DNA of 64,000 nucleotides from CAVWZH01 sp963765285 (lineage in GTDB: Bacteria; Acidobacteriota; Terriglobia; Terriglobales; Acidobacteriaceae), in assembly GCA_963765285.1 (NCBI GenBank), contig CAVXVR010000006.1, positions 666,868 through 730,867 of the forward strand, given 5' to 3'. The notes beneath the pieces are model-generated. The model did not search any database. It saw nothing but the letters and a program-made list of their open reading frames with translations, and was not told the origin of the DNA. Position 1 is the stretch's first letter, and the number at the start of each line of letters is the position of its first letter. This document shows, piece after piece, positions 1-7,602 of the stretch. The translations under genes were made by a program, and so were the position numbers.

Positions 1-30
1 GGACAGGCGGCGGTTCAGTACCATATCGCA

Positions 31-66
31 AAGCTCCGGCGTGATTACCCGGAGCTTTTGCTTTTG
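31..66 (+). terminator. Rho-independent terminator of a gene upstream of the window
   Basis: A 9-bp perfect stem (aagctccgg at 31-39 with ccggagctt at 49-57) closes a 9-nt loop and runs into the T-rich tract ttttgcttttg. It reads on the plus strand, so it would end a transcript entering from before base 1. The cupin gene that follows is on the opposite strand and ends at 110. Confidence 0.6.
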
Positions 67-109
67 TCGATCTCCCCACCTTTGCACAAACCGCAAAAGG
101 GCCGTCCCT

Positions 110-571
110 TTATTTCAAGCTGCCATAGTCTTTATCGCTAACCGTCTCCAACCAGATTGTCTTTCCCTTTTGAGTCGGTGTAACCGCTATATAGGCAAAG
201 CCACTTTTCGGAGATGCACCATGCCAATGCTCCACGCCCGGAAGACATTTGATCACATCTCCCTTGTGGACGATTTGTAATGGCTTTCCCCGTTCCTGAT
301 AATAGCCAGTGCCTTCCGTGATAAGTAGAACCTGACCACCTGGATGAATATGCCAATCCAGCTTTGCGCCGGCATCATAGGTTGCTACAGCGATACTGGA
401 ATCGAACGTACTGTCGCCCACATTTAACTCGTTAAGCCAAATATTTCCCGTGTGATTCTTGGTGGTGGAAAGTTCACCTTTGGGGAAAATCGCGTCCCCG
501 GTTTGGGCATGGGACTGGAAGCTGAATACCAGGCTCACCGCAAAAGCCGTAATTAGCAATCTTGTTCTCAT
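110..571 (-). CDS. Secreted cupin-domain protein
   Basis: A 153-residue protein with an N-terminal signal peptide (MRTRLLITAFAVSLVFSF... up to about residue 22, SHAQ) and a single conserved cupin barrel. The cupin metal motif is visible: HIHPGG in the first half, a Gly-rich turn, then GVEHWHG. These are the His residues expected to hold a divalent metal. ATG at 571 is preferred over the upstream GTG at 583 because AGGAG lies just before it. Small exported cupins of this sort often occur next to carboxymuconolactone decarboxylases, but no such neighbour is visible here. Substrate and reaction cannot be told from sequence. The gene is isolated and faces the terminator at 31-66. Confidence 0.8.
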   Translation of the reverse strand: MRTRLLITAFAVSLVFSFQSHAQTGDAIFPKGELSTTKNHTGNIWLNELNVGDSTFDSSIAVATYDAGAKLDWHIHPGGQVLLITEGTGYYQERGKPLQIVHKGDVIKCLPGVEHWHGASPKSGFAYIAVTPTQKGKTIWLETVSDKDYGSLK

Positions 572-677
572 TTTTCTCCTCACCCTTTTCGTCGCGCCCT
601 TTTTTGCGGCGGAACGATGCCTACGCCGTCACCCGTGACGAGGCTTCAGAGGCTGAACCGTCGGCTGCCTCCGCCTT

Positions 678-927
678 TTAGGACCCTGCTTCGGACAAGT
701 CGTACTGGCTCTGCATGTTCATCCAGAGTTCCGCTGAGTGTCCGACCAGGGCAGCCGCGAGGCGGAGGGCCATGCTCGCCGAGATTCCTGCCTTGCCGTG
801 TCAGCACGCGCGACAGTGTCACACGAGTGACCCGCAGATGGGCCGCGGCAGCGGAGACCGGCAATCTTCGCCAGGCATTCCCGCTAACACCAGGCCGGGA
901 TGCGGCGGAAATTCGGGGCATGCTCAT
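678..927 (-). pseudogene. Decayed HigA-family antitoxin
   Basis: Read from ATG 927 the frame gives an HTH core (VTRVTLSRVLTR), then loses sense. Shifting one frame at about 790 restores the typical HigA C-terminal half: GKAGISASMALRLAAAL, then SAELWMNMQSQYDL and a stop at 678. HigA antitoxins are about 90-100-residue HTH_3 proteins that bind their toxin's promoter. At least one frameshift, and probably a second in the first 25 codons, makes this a relic. It sits 9 bp after a matching toxin remnant, the usual higB-higA order. Family assignment is by motif recognition. Confidence 0.7.
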
Positions 928-936
928 GGAAGCTCC

Positions 937-1075
937 CTAGTGATAGTCCTGATAACCAACCAGAATTGCATCGCTCGGGGCTTCGAGATACTAGACGACG
1001 TCCGCGAATCGCCGCTCACGCTGACCGAAATAGGCCGAGGCGATTGTCAACACCGGGACGCACGCAACATCCCCC
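937..1075 (-). pseudogene. Remnant of HigB/RelE-type toxin 3' end
   Basis: Immediately upstream of the higA relic, one frame ends GYQDYH-stop at 937 and the neighbouring frame reads SVSVSGDSR. Together they match the tail of HigB-type mRNA interferases (SVSVSGNWR ... VDYQDYH), with the frame broken between them and key residues changed. No 5' half is recognisable. The 9-bp spacing to the higA start fits a former higBA operon. Confidence 0.55.
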
Positions 1076-1091
1076 GGTTTCCCCGCGGACT

Positions 1092-1451
1092 TTAGCGAAT
1101 CACATCTCTCGGCTCGGGCGCATTTTTCGGAGCATTTCGCAGAAACTTCATCAACCCATCGCCGGTCGCCTTTCCTGCACGCTGCTTAAAAAATTCGGCA
1201 GCAGTTTCCACCCGGACTCCCTCAATGAAGTCTGCGATGTTATACGCGATGGGGTAGAGCCGAACTTCACCTCGGGCGATCTGCCCTCGGTCGTTTTGGG
1301 GATGAGGAGCGGCATGCAGCGTACCAAATTCCCAGCCCCAAAGGGGCGACATATGACAGCCCAGGGCGGCATCGCGCGCGAGAATCGCGCCGATGCAAGC
1401 CCTGGGTACGGCACCACACACGAAATCGCGCCCATGGGGCGCAACTCCCAC
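1092..1451 (-). CDS. Hypothetical protein or gene fragment
   Basis: A 119-codon open frame. Its first 55 codons look random, but the C-terminal 60 residues have protein-like composition (YNIADFIEGV, TAAEFFKQRAGKATGDGLMKFL). The family is not recognised. It lies between two wrecked genes, so it may itself be the 3' piece of a decayed small gene. No ribosome-binding site is evident at its start. Treat as tentative. Confidence 0.2.
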   Translation of the reverse strand: MGVAPHGRDFVCGAVPRACIGAILARDAALGCHMSPLWGWEFGTLHAAPHPQNDRGQIARGEVRLYPIAYNIADFIEGVRVETAAEFFKQRAGKATGDGLMKFLRNAPKNAPEPRDVIR

Positions 1452-1615
1452 AAATAAATCCAGTTCCCGAACGAGGCGCCGTTCTGCAGCCTTATCATTT
1501 CGCTGGCACGGATTGTCCTGCCGCCCTTCCCATTTTGGGAATCACGGCCGGTTCCTCCCTCCGAAAATTCTTGCCTTCGGGATCCTCAGAAATTTCCAAT
1601 GGTAGTAGAAGAAAA

Positions 1616-1672
1616 GCAGATTCCTCGCACGCCCTCGCCTTCGGCTCCGGGCGGCTCGGAATGACAATTTTT
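1616..1672. repeat. Intergenic palindromic element (gtcattccgagcc type)
   Basis: Read on the minus strand this is the 'tgtcattccgagccgcccggag...cgaggaatctgc' variant of the short intergenic elements scattered through the window (compare 2248, 10103, 26634, 48694). It contains no coding sense. Confidence 0.5.
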
Positions 1673-1720
1673 TGAGCGGAATGGCCTGGGAGTTGGCTTG
1701 AAGAAGCAGAAACCGCAACA

Positions 1721-2215
1721 ATAATCGAAGACAAAAAGCAGCGCGGCGAATGGGCGGAGTTGCGGTTTATGGCCAGGGCCAACGAGCATGGTCTGCCGGT
1801 GAGCAAGCCCTGGGGGAACTCTCGAGCTATGACTTCGTCATGGGCGACCGGACGCTTTGTCAGCGTGCAGGTAAAGTCCACCCTGATTGAACAAAAAACC
1901 GGATATGTTTGCACCGTGCGCGGCGGCCACCAGGCCTATCGGCCGGATCGTTCGACTTCCTTGCAGCCTACGTCGTCCCCGAGGATGCCTGGTACATCAT
2001 CCCCGCCAGATTAATTACGGGGATGCGATCGGTCTCTGTCCACGCCGCGAGCCGAATACGAGAAGTACCGCGAGGCGTGGGAGTTGCTGCGGGAGGCGGC
2101 GGATGTGAAGGAAGAGGCGACCCAGGCAGAGGAGCCGGCGCCGAGCATTCCGCGCAATGCGCTGCAGCGGATGGAGGCATCGTTGCGATTCTTTAAGAGC
2201 CACTGGGAGAGGTAA
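1721..2215 (+). pseudogene. Degraded PD-(D/E)XK nuclease-family gene (PDDEXK_5-like)
   Basis: Three consecutive frames are needed to read one protein. The first is GEWAELRFMARANEHGL...VSKPWG, RFVSVQVKST, GYVCTVRGGH. The second is SFDFLAAYVVPEDAWYIIP. The third is EKYREAWELLREAADV ... NALQRMEASLRFF, ending at 2215. This matches the 'group I intron-associated' PD-(D/E)XK endonuclease family (Pfam PDDEXK_5), frequent as short solitary genes in Acidobacteriota. The QVKST lysine of the core is kept, but the aspartate-containing segment around NSRAMTSSW is out of frame. There is no clear start codon; the frame is open from at least 1721. A relic, not a working gene. Confidence 0.75.
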
Positions 2216-2247
2216 GGGTTTTGGGGTCTGAATTCTCACCAGAACTG

Positions 2248-2330
2248 TCATCCTGAGCGCAGCATGAAGTCCGCGATAGCGGAATTCACGCGGAGTCGAA
2301 GGACCCCATGCCTGCATCCGTTACCACGGA
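2248..2330. repeat. Intergenic palindromic element, one end
   Basis: It starts tgtcatcctgagcgcag and reaches ggagtcgaaggacccc, the signature of the window's intergenic element family. Only the left half is obvious, and the right terminal inverted repeat is missing or diverged. It directly follows the PD-(D/E)XK relic. Confidence 0.55.
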
Positions 2331-2719
2331 CGTGAAAAGGAATTCTCACGCTGCTCTCGACTGCGGACCAGTGAGACCTCTGGCTGAATGAATAGTTTTC
2401 CGCGACTCGATTGAACAACTTCTTAGGCAACTCAGGTTTTTCTTCCGACTTTTCCGTGGCTTTCCACAAAGAAGTTCTGTCCTCCACAGTTTCTGCACAA
2501 CGCGGCTGCAATTTTCCGTTGCGATCACTTCGCGATTCAAGCACAGTGCGGTCAGTGCATACGTGAGATGTTTTAAGCCTGCTGGAGATCGTGGCACAAG
2601 CCAACGGTTCCCGGCGGTTCCCGAGGGTGAATCGCTGGGAGAGTTTTGCACAAGGCGCTTCGGCGCATTGCGTAAACTCAGGCGTTGCGGCCTCCTCGGA
2701 AAGGTCCTCCCCACAAGGT

Positions 2720-2945
2720 GGGACTGAGCCGCTGGCAAGCCCGATCGCTGCAGGTCAGAGAACACGGGATTCGGGACTTTCGGGTTTCGAGTCTCAGCGT
2801 CACTGACCCGCTGAGTGCGTCAGGAAAGCGGCATCCTTCGGAATGCAGTTTTCATGCGCATGCTTCGCCGCCACAAGCGGTGAATGAAGCAGGCAAACAT
2901 TCACGAGCAGTGCGGCTCAGGTGGCTGGCCTGAGCCGCATTTATT
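2720..2945 (+). ncRNA. Candidate structured RNA upstream of dnaB
   Basis: About 225 nt without coding sense but dense in pairing. ctgagccgc at 2724-2732 is the exact complement of gcggctcag at 2912-2920, a 9-bp closing helix. Inside are a GTGAATG/CATTCAC hairpin (2880-2904) and a stem capped by a cUUCGg tetraloop (about 2831-2846). The transcript would end at the strong terminator at 2912-2950. The 3' arm of the closing helix is also the 5' arm of the terminator, so the two are mutually exclusive. The size and closed-ends layout resemble 6S RNA, but I recognise no family consensus. It could also be a leader attenuator. Confidence 0.3.
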
Positions 2946-2950
2946 TTTGG
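2912..2950 (+). terminator. Strong Rho-independent terminator
   Basis: A 10-bp GC-rich stem (gcggctcagg 2912-2921 with cctgagccgc 2929-2938) around a 7-nt loop, followed by atttattttt. It lies 200 bp before the dnaB start and upstream of dnaB's own promoter. It therefore ends a separate plus-strand transcript for which no protein gene is visible. Confidence 0.7.
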
Positions 2951-3013
2951 CGTCTGCCTCAACCGTTCCGATTCAGGGTTGGATTAAACCTGGTCCCGGA
3001 TCTCAGTTGGCTC

Positions 3014-3043
3014 TTGCGATTCGCTTTTTATTCGTCCTATACT
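3014..3043 (+). promoter_or_regulatory. Likely sigma-70-type promoter of dnaB
   Basis: TTGCGA at 3014-3019 and TATACT at 3038-3043 are separated by 18 bp. This would start transcription about 100 nt before the dnaB GTG, downstream of the terminator at 2912-2950. Confidence 0.4.
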
Positions 3044-3151
3044 GAGAGCGCAACTAAGCCGCCAGAGAAATTGAATTGTTCTGGGGTTTTCCAGAGCGGC
3101 ACTTTTCTTTCACAAGTTTTATGCGGCTATGATGTGCTCGCACTCTGAGAA

Positions 3152-4531
3152 GTGAATAAGACCTTGGCCACTGCAGACTACTCTCCCGCGCACACTCTTC
3201 CGGCAAACGTGGAAGCGGAACGATCCATCCTGGGCGCGATTCTGCTCGACAATATGGCCTTCAATGAGGCGGCCGAGCATTTGCGGCCGGAGGATTTTGC
3301 GCTCGACTCTCACCGTCGGATCTATGTCTGCATCGCGGAGTTAGTGGAGTCGTCGCGCCCGGCGGACTTCATCACGCTGACCGAGGAACTCAACCGGCGC
3401 AAGGAGCTTGAGGCGGTCGGTGACGTGGGCTACATTTCCGGGCTGATGGATGGTGTGCCGGACCGGCCGAGTATTGAGCACTACATCCGGATTGTGCGCG
3501 ATAAGGCGCTGTTGCGCGGGCTCATCAATGCGGCGACGGCTGCGATTGCGCGGGCGACCGACCAGTCTGATCCGGCGGAAGAGATTCTTAACGACGCGGA
3601 AGCGGCTGTTTTTCAGCTTTCGGAGAAGCGGATTGGCCGGGGCTTCCTGGGCATTCAGGAAATCGTCAAGGAATCGTTCGGCTCGGTGGATGCGCTTTTG
3701 CAGCGGGGCGCACGCATTACCGGCCTGGCAACGCATTACAGCGATCTGGACGACATGACGAGTGGGCTCCAGCGTTCAGACTTGATCATCATTGCCGCCC
3801 GGCCTTCCATGGGAAAGACTGCCTTTGCCTTGAACATTGCGGAGAACGCCGCCATCGAGGACAAAAAGGTGGTGGGTCTTTTTTCTCTGGAAATGTCGCG
3901 CGAGGCGTTGCTGCTGCGTTTGCTGTGTTCCCGGGCGCGAGTGGATTCACACAAGATGCGGAGCGGTTTCCTGTTGCGAGAAGACACGGCCAAAATTGTG
4001 CAAGCGATGGAAGATTTGGCGCATGCCCCCATCTTTATTGACGACACGCCGGGAATCGGGCTGAGCGAAATGCGGGCGAAGGCGCGGCGATTGCAGCAGT
4101 CGAAAGGCAAGCTCGATCTGCTCATCGTGGATTACCTGCAGCTCATGTCCGGCGGCAGCCGGCGTTTTGAAAACCGCACGCAAGAAGTTTCGGCAATCTC
4201 GCGCGGGTTGAAGGCGCTCGCTAAAGAATTGAGCGTGCCTGTCATCTCACTCTCGCAGCTAAGCCGTGCTCCGGAGAGCCGGGGCGGAGACCATCGCCCG
4301 CAACTCGCCGACCTGCGCGAATCAGGTTCGATTGAGCAGGATGCGGACGTCGTGGCTTTTATTTTTCGTGAAGAAGTCTACAAGCCAGACGAGCCGGAGT
4401 TGGACGGTGTGGCAGAATTGATCATCGCCAAGCAGCGAAATGGCCCGACCGGCAAGCTGCGCCTGGCCTTTTTGAAGCGATCCACTCGCTTCGAATCCAT
4501 GGCGCAGGGCGGCATGGAGTCGCCTGAATAA
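3152..4531 (+). CDS. dnaB: Replicative DNA helicase DnaB
   Basis: 459 residues, normal length for DnaB, the hexameric ring helicase that unwinds DNA ahead of the replication fork and binds primase. The N-terminal domain starts at about residue 15 (NVEAERSILGAILLDN). The RecA-like domain carries Walker A (ARPSMGKTA, about residues 216-224), Walker B (LLIVDYLQLMSG, about 322-333), and the downstream QLSR and DLRESGSIEQDADVV segments typical of the family. GTG at 3152 is the only sensible start, giving the usual short lead into the N-terminal domain. No intein is present. It stands alone, with 400 bp of non-coding DNA after it. Confidence 0.97.
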   Translation: MNKTLATADYSPAHTLPANVEAERSILGAILLDNMAFNEAAEHLRPEDFALDSHRRIYVCIAELVESSRPADFITLTEELNRRKELEAVGDVGYISGLMDGVPDRPSIEHYIRIVRDKALLRGLINAATAAIARATDQSDPAEEILNDAEAAVFQLSEKRIGRGFLGIQEIVKESFGSVDALLQRGARITGLATHYSDLDDMTSGLQRSDLIIIAARPSMGKTAFALNIAENAAIEDKKVVGLFSLEMSREALLLRLLCSRARVDSHKMRSGFLLREDTAKIVQAMEDLAHAPIFIDDTPGIGLSEMRAKARRLQQSKGKLDLLIVDYLQLMSGGSRRFENRTQEVSAISRGLKALAKELSVPVISLSQLSRAPESRGGDHRPQLADLRESGSIEQDADVVAFIFREEVYKPDEPELDGVAELIIAKQRNGPTGKLRLAFLKRSTRFESMAQGGMESPE

Positions 4532-4939
4532 GCGCCCTGCGTTTCGCTCGCAGATTCCGCTCCATGCCCTGTGGAAAAGTTTGTGGAAGCGCAGATTTCT
4601 CCATCTGAGACACTTGGGGATGGAGCCTAACGGGCCGCCCGATCATTCCACTCATCGGCTGATAATCGTCCTGAATCTGGGTACTTGCGTTCGCGCGAAT
4701 TGCCCCGGCACTCACCCGCTTCATCTGCCAGAGAACGATGTGCAACCTTTGCGATTTGCACATTCCGAGGGACATGTCCGTAGGCCCAGCAGTGGGGAAG
4801 CATGCGGACAAAGGGCGGAATCCGGGTACGGCTCGCGATCCCGCTTGTACCCAAATGCTCACCCAGCGCGACCCTCGCCGGTGCGGGATGAGGACTCCGA
4901 GGGGGTAGACTTGACCCTGCCAGGTTTCCTCCCGACGAC
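4532..4939. other. Intergenic region, nothing recognised
   Basis: 408 bp between dnaB and the membrane-protein gene. Open frames exist on the minus strand but have no recognisable protein character. A tandem tgtggaa motif occurs at 4570-4590. No clear terminator or RNA family was recognised. Confidence 0.4.
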
Positions 4940-6484
4940 ATGAACGGCGCCACCTCAACTGACGACCCGAAGTGGAGCCAGCGTGAGAGTAAGCCTCGCG
5001 AGGCCGTACCACGGCAGGGCAAGTTCGGCGTGGTTTTTTCCTTCCTGTCAGTGCTGGCGGTGGTGATCATCACCCTGGAGTTCATGCTGGCGCGCAGCGG
5101 CATGGACGATCCTGACATCTGGTGGCACTTGCGCGACGCAGAATATCTTTTCCAGCATCATCAGTTGCCGCGATTTGACATGTTTTCCTTTACCGTGGCG
5201 GGTGTTCCCTGGATCAATCATGAATGGCTGGCGGAAATTCCCTTCTATCTGGCCTGGCGAGTCTGGGGACTTATGGGTCTGAAGACGGTGGAGATTCTGC
5301 TGTTGCAATTGATCTTTGCGGGCCTTTTGTATCTGGGATGGAAGGAAAGCGCGAACTTCAAGGCTGCGTTTGTAGCGTGTGCTTTCTGTTCGTTTCTTGC
5401 CAGTACGGCGTTCGGCCCGCGGACGATCCTGTTCGGCTATGCCTGGCTAGTGATTCTGCTCATCATCCTTCAGCGCTTCCGCCTGCGAGGCGCCGCGCCG
5501 CTGTGGACCATTCCTGTTCTGTTCTGCTTGTGGGTCAACACCCACGGGTCGTGGCTGATCGGCTTGATTTGTTTCGCCATCTTTATTGTGGCCGGTTCAG
5601 TGAAAGGAACCTGGGGGCGCATTACGGCTGAGCCATGGACTGCAGTGCAGCGCCGGCGACTCACTCTTTCCTGGCTAGCCAGCGTGATCGCGCTCTTCGT
5701 CAATCCTTTTGGGTATCGCCTTGTGGTCTACCCTTTCGACCTTGCATTCCGGCAGAGACTCAACATCACGCACATCGTGGAATGGGTCCCGGTGAATCTG
5801 CGGGATACGCACGGGAGACTGGTGATGGTTCTGCTGCTCGTTCTGCTGCTGGGCGCTTTGCTGCGTAACCGGCGCTGGACGCTTTCCGGATTATTGCTGG
5901 CATTGTTCGGGCTGTACTGCGGGCTGAGTTATGTCCGGTTTCTGTTTCTGCTGGCAGTGCTGGTTTCGCCGTTATTGGCGAGGATTCTGGACTTCCTGCC
6001 GCTTTACAAACCCAAGCTGGAAGTTCCGTGGCTCAATGCGTTGGGGATCGTGCTGATGATTGCTGCCATGTTTTACTACTGGCCCCATTCGAGCGCGCTG
6101 CAGAGTTCGATCGACAAGAAGTACCCGGTCGGGGCGCTGGCTTTTCTCGAAGCTCACCCGCCGCAGGGCCGGCTGCTGAATTTCTATCCGTGGGGCGGTT
6201 ATATGGAATGGAACCATCGGGACATTCCAGTTTTCATCGACGGCCGGGCAGATATTTTTGAGTATGCGGGCGTGTTTCAAGACTACATCGACGTGATGGG
6301 GATTGATCGCGCGAAACGAATCCTCGATAAATACAAGATTCAATATGTGCTGTTCCCGCCTGACCAGGCGTTAACCTACGCGCTCGAACGTGACCCAGAA
6401 TGGAGAACACTCTATCGCGATGAAGTCGGGGTGTTAGTGGAACGAAATTCAGAGGGATCGCTGTCGTCGCCTCTATCCAACTAA
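4940..6484 (+). CDS. Polytopic membrane protein, GT-C glycosyltransferase-like
   Basis: 514 residues with a cytoplasmic N-terminus, a first membrane segment at about residues 30-50, and roughly ten hydrophobic helices up to about residue 390, then a soluble C-terminal domain of about 120 residues. The first loop reads DPDIWWHLRDAEYLF ... FSFTVAGVPWINHEWLAE. This acidic, aromatic-rich loop is the kind found in GT-C (dolichyl-phosphate-mannose transferase-like) proteins, where acidic residues in the first extracytoplasmic loop are catalytic. The tail has FIDGRADIFE, which recurs in acidobacterial homologues as I remember them. Function is inferred, and lipid-linked sugar transfer is unproven. 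It is a single gene, convergent with the PilZ-GAF gene 19 bp away. Confidence 0.6.
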   Translation: MNGATSTDDPKWSQRESKPREAVPRQGKFGVVFSFLSVLAVVIITLEFMLARSGMDDPDIWWHLRDAEYLFQHHQLPRFDMFSFTVAGVPWINHEWLAEIPFYLAWRVWGLMGLKTVEILLLQLIFAGLLYLGWKESANFKAAFVACAFCSFLASTAFGPRTILFGYAWLVILLIILQRFRLRGAAPLWTIPVLFCLWVNTHGSWLIGLICFAIFIVAGSVKGTWGRITAEPWTAVQRRRLTLSWLASVIALFVNPFGYRLVVYPFDLAFRQRLNITHIVEWVPVNLRDTHGRLVMVLLLVLLLGALLRNRRWTLSGLLLALFGLYCGLSYVRFLFLLAVLVSPLLARILDFLPLYKPKLEVPWLNALGIVLMIAAMFYYWPHSSALQSSIDKKYPVGALAFLEAHPPQGRLLNFYPWGGYMEWNHRDIPVFIDGRADIFEYAGVFQDYIDVMGIDRAKRILDKYKIQYVLFPPDQALTYALERDPEWRTLYRDEVGVLVERNSEGSLSSPLSN

Positions 6485-6502
6485 ATTTCCGGATTGCCGA
6501 TT

Positions 6503-7454
6503 CTATGCCGGGCGGCCATGTTTGATTGCAGTCGCGTGGCGCAGGGTCCGGAGCACAGTCTGCGCCAGGCTTTCGATGACGGCGACGTCGCCTTCATCGA
6601 AGGCGAACGAGTGGCCGGAAAACACTTCGAGCAGTCCGACAATTTCCCGTTCATACTGAATCGGTCCTGCGACCACGGAGCGGATGCCCAGGAGTCGGCA
6701 GGTTTCGGCGTCCACGCGAGGATCAGTTTCGGCGTCGTCGCAGCGCAGGGCTTTTCCGGTGCGGACACATTCGCCGGAGAGTCCTGAGTCGATCTCAAGT
6801 TCAGTGCCGAGCGGAGGCGCACAATCGCCAACGCTGGCGCGGCATTTCATGAGTTGCGAAGATCCATCGTCTTTGAGCGCAATGGCTGCACCGCTGCCGC
6901 GGGTGAGTGAGCAGGCGCGTTGGCTGATGAGGCGCAGGGCGGAATCGAGGTCCGGGCCAAGCGGATTGAATTCGTATTGCACGGTGGTCGAGCCGGGCGC
7001 GTGCCTGCCCTGCCCGGAAGCGCCGGTGTCTGGTTCCAGGCTGATGGCCAGATGGTCGTCTGCGGCGTTCGCGGGATTTGTTCCGAGGGGCGCCAGCGAG
7101 AACTCGCCCATGCTGAACTTGGGCGCTTTGCGGCTGGGAGCGGTGGCGTTCAGCGTGAGCCACTGGTTCAGCCGGATGCGGGCTTCTTCCGGCAAATCGG
7201 AGAAACGAACGCCGGCACGGCCGAGAGCGTCGGCCCAGGCAATGTAGCCCTCGGTGTCGAGATAGGTGGCTGGTTCCGGGAGGCTCAAATGTAGCTGAAT
7301 GCGGCGTTGCGGCTCGAGAGGACGTGGCCGTCTGCATCGCCAGGCCCTGCTCGCTCAGGTCCAGAATCATTCCGCCGGTGACGCCGTCGAAGCTGGCAAA
7401 TGCCGGGGCGTGCACTTTGTGGCGCAAGCAGCGGCGTCGTTCGATGGGCTCCAT
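6503..7454 (-). CDS. PilZ-GAF two-domain protein, frameshifted
   Basis: The start ATG at 7454 (MEPIERRRCLRHKV) opens a PilZ domain: the Arg-rich N-terminus and DLSEQGLAM match the RxxxR and (D/N)xSxxG c-di-GMP-binding motifs. At about 7316-7324 the frame slips by one base; the neighbouring frame continues PilZ (LEPQRRIQLHLSLPEP ... AWADALGRAGVRF). After a linker comes a GAF domain of about 130 residues (DSALRLISQRACSLTRG ... VVAGPIQYEREIVGLLEVFSG) to the stop at 6503. PilZ senses cyclic di-GMP and GAF binds small ligands, so this would be a soluble signalling protein. The break is a single indel in otherwise well-conserved sequence, which favours a sequence error. Confidence 0.75.
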
Positions 7455-7602
7455 GTTTTGCCGGAAGAAGTGTGGCTTAAGGCGCGAAGGAGCGCGACTT
7501 CTTGCCTGCAGATGATGATCAGGGCAAAGCAAATCGAGGGAAAGTGCATGGAGGGGTTCCCCCGCCGGGCGGAAGTTTCACCGGAAATCTTTCACCGGAA
7601 AT

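Noticed and set aside
2455..2720. Several tnnncaca-like motifs near dnaB, considered as a DnaA-box cluster or origin
   Set aside because: None matches TTATNCACA well, there is no AT-rich unwinding stretch, and no dnaA or dnaN lies nearby.
2346..2765. 139-codon minus-strand frame before dnaB
   Set aside because: No homology pattern or ribosome-binding site, and it overlaps the candidate structured RNA.
4422..5012. 196-codon minus-strand frame between dnaB and the membrane protein
   Set aside because: It overlaps both flanking genes' coding ends and has no recognisable protein features.
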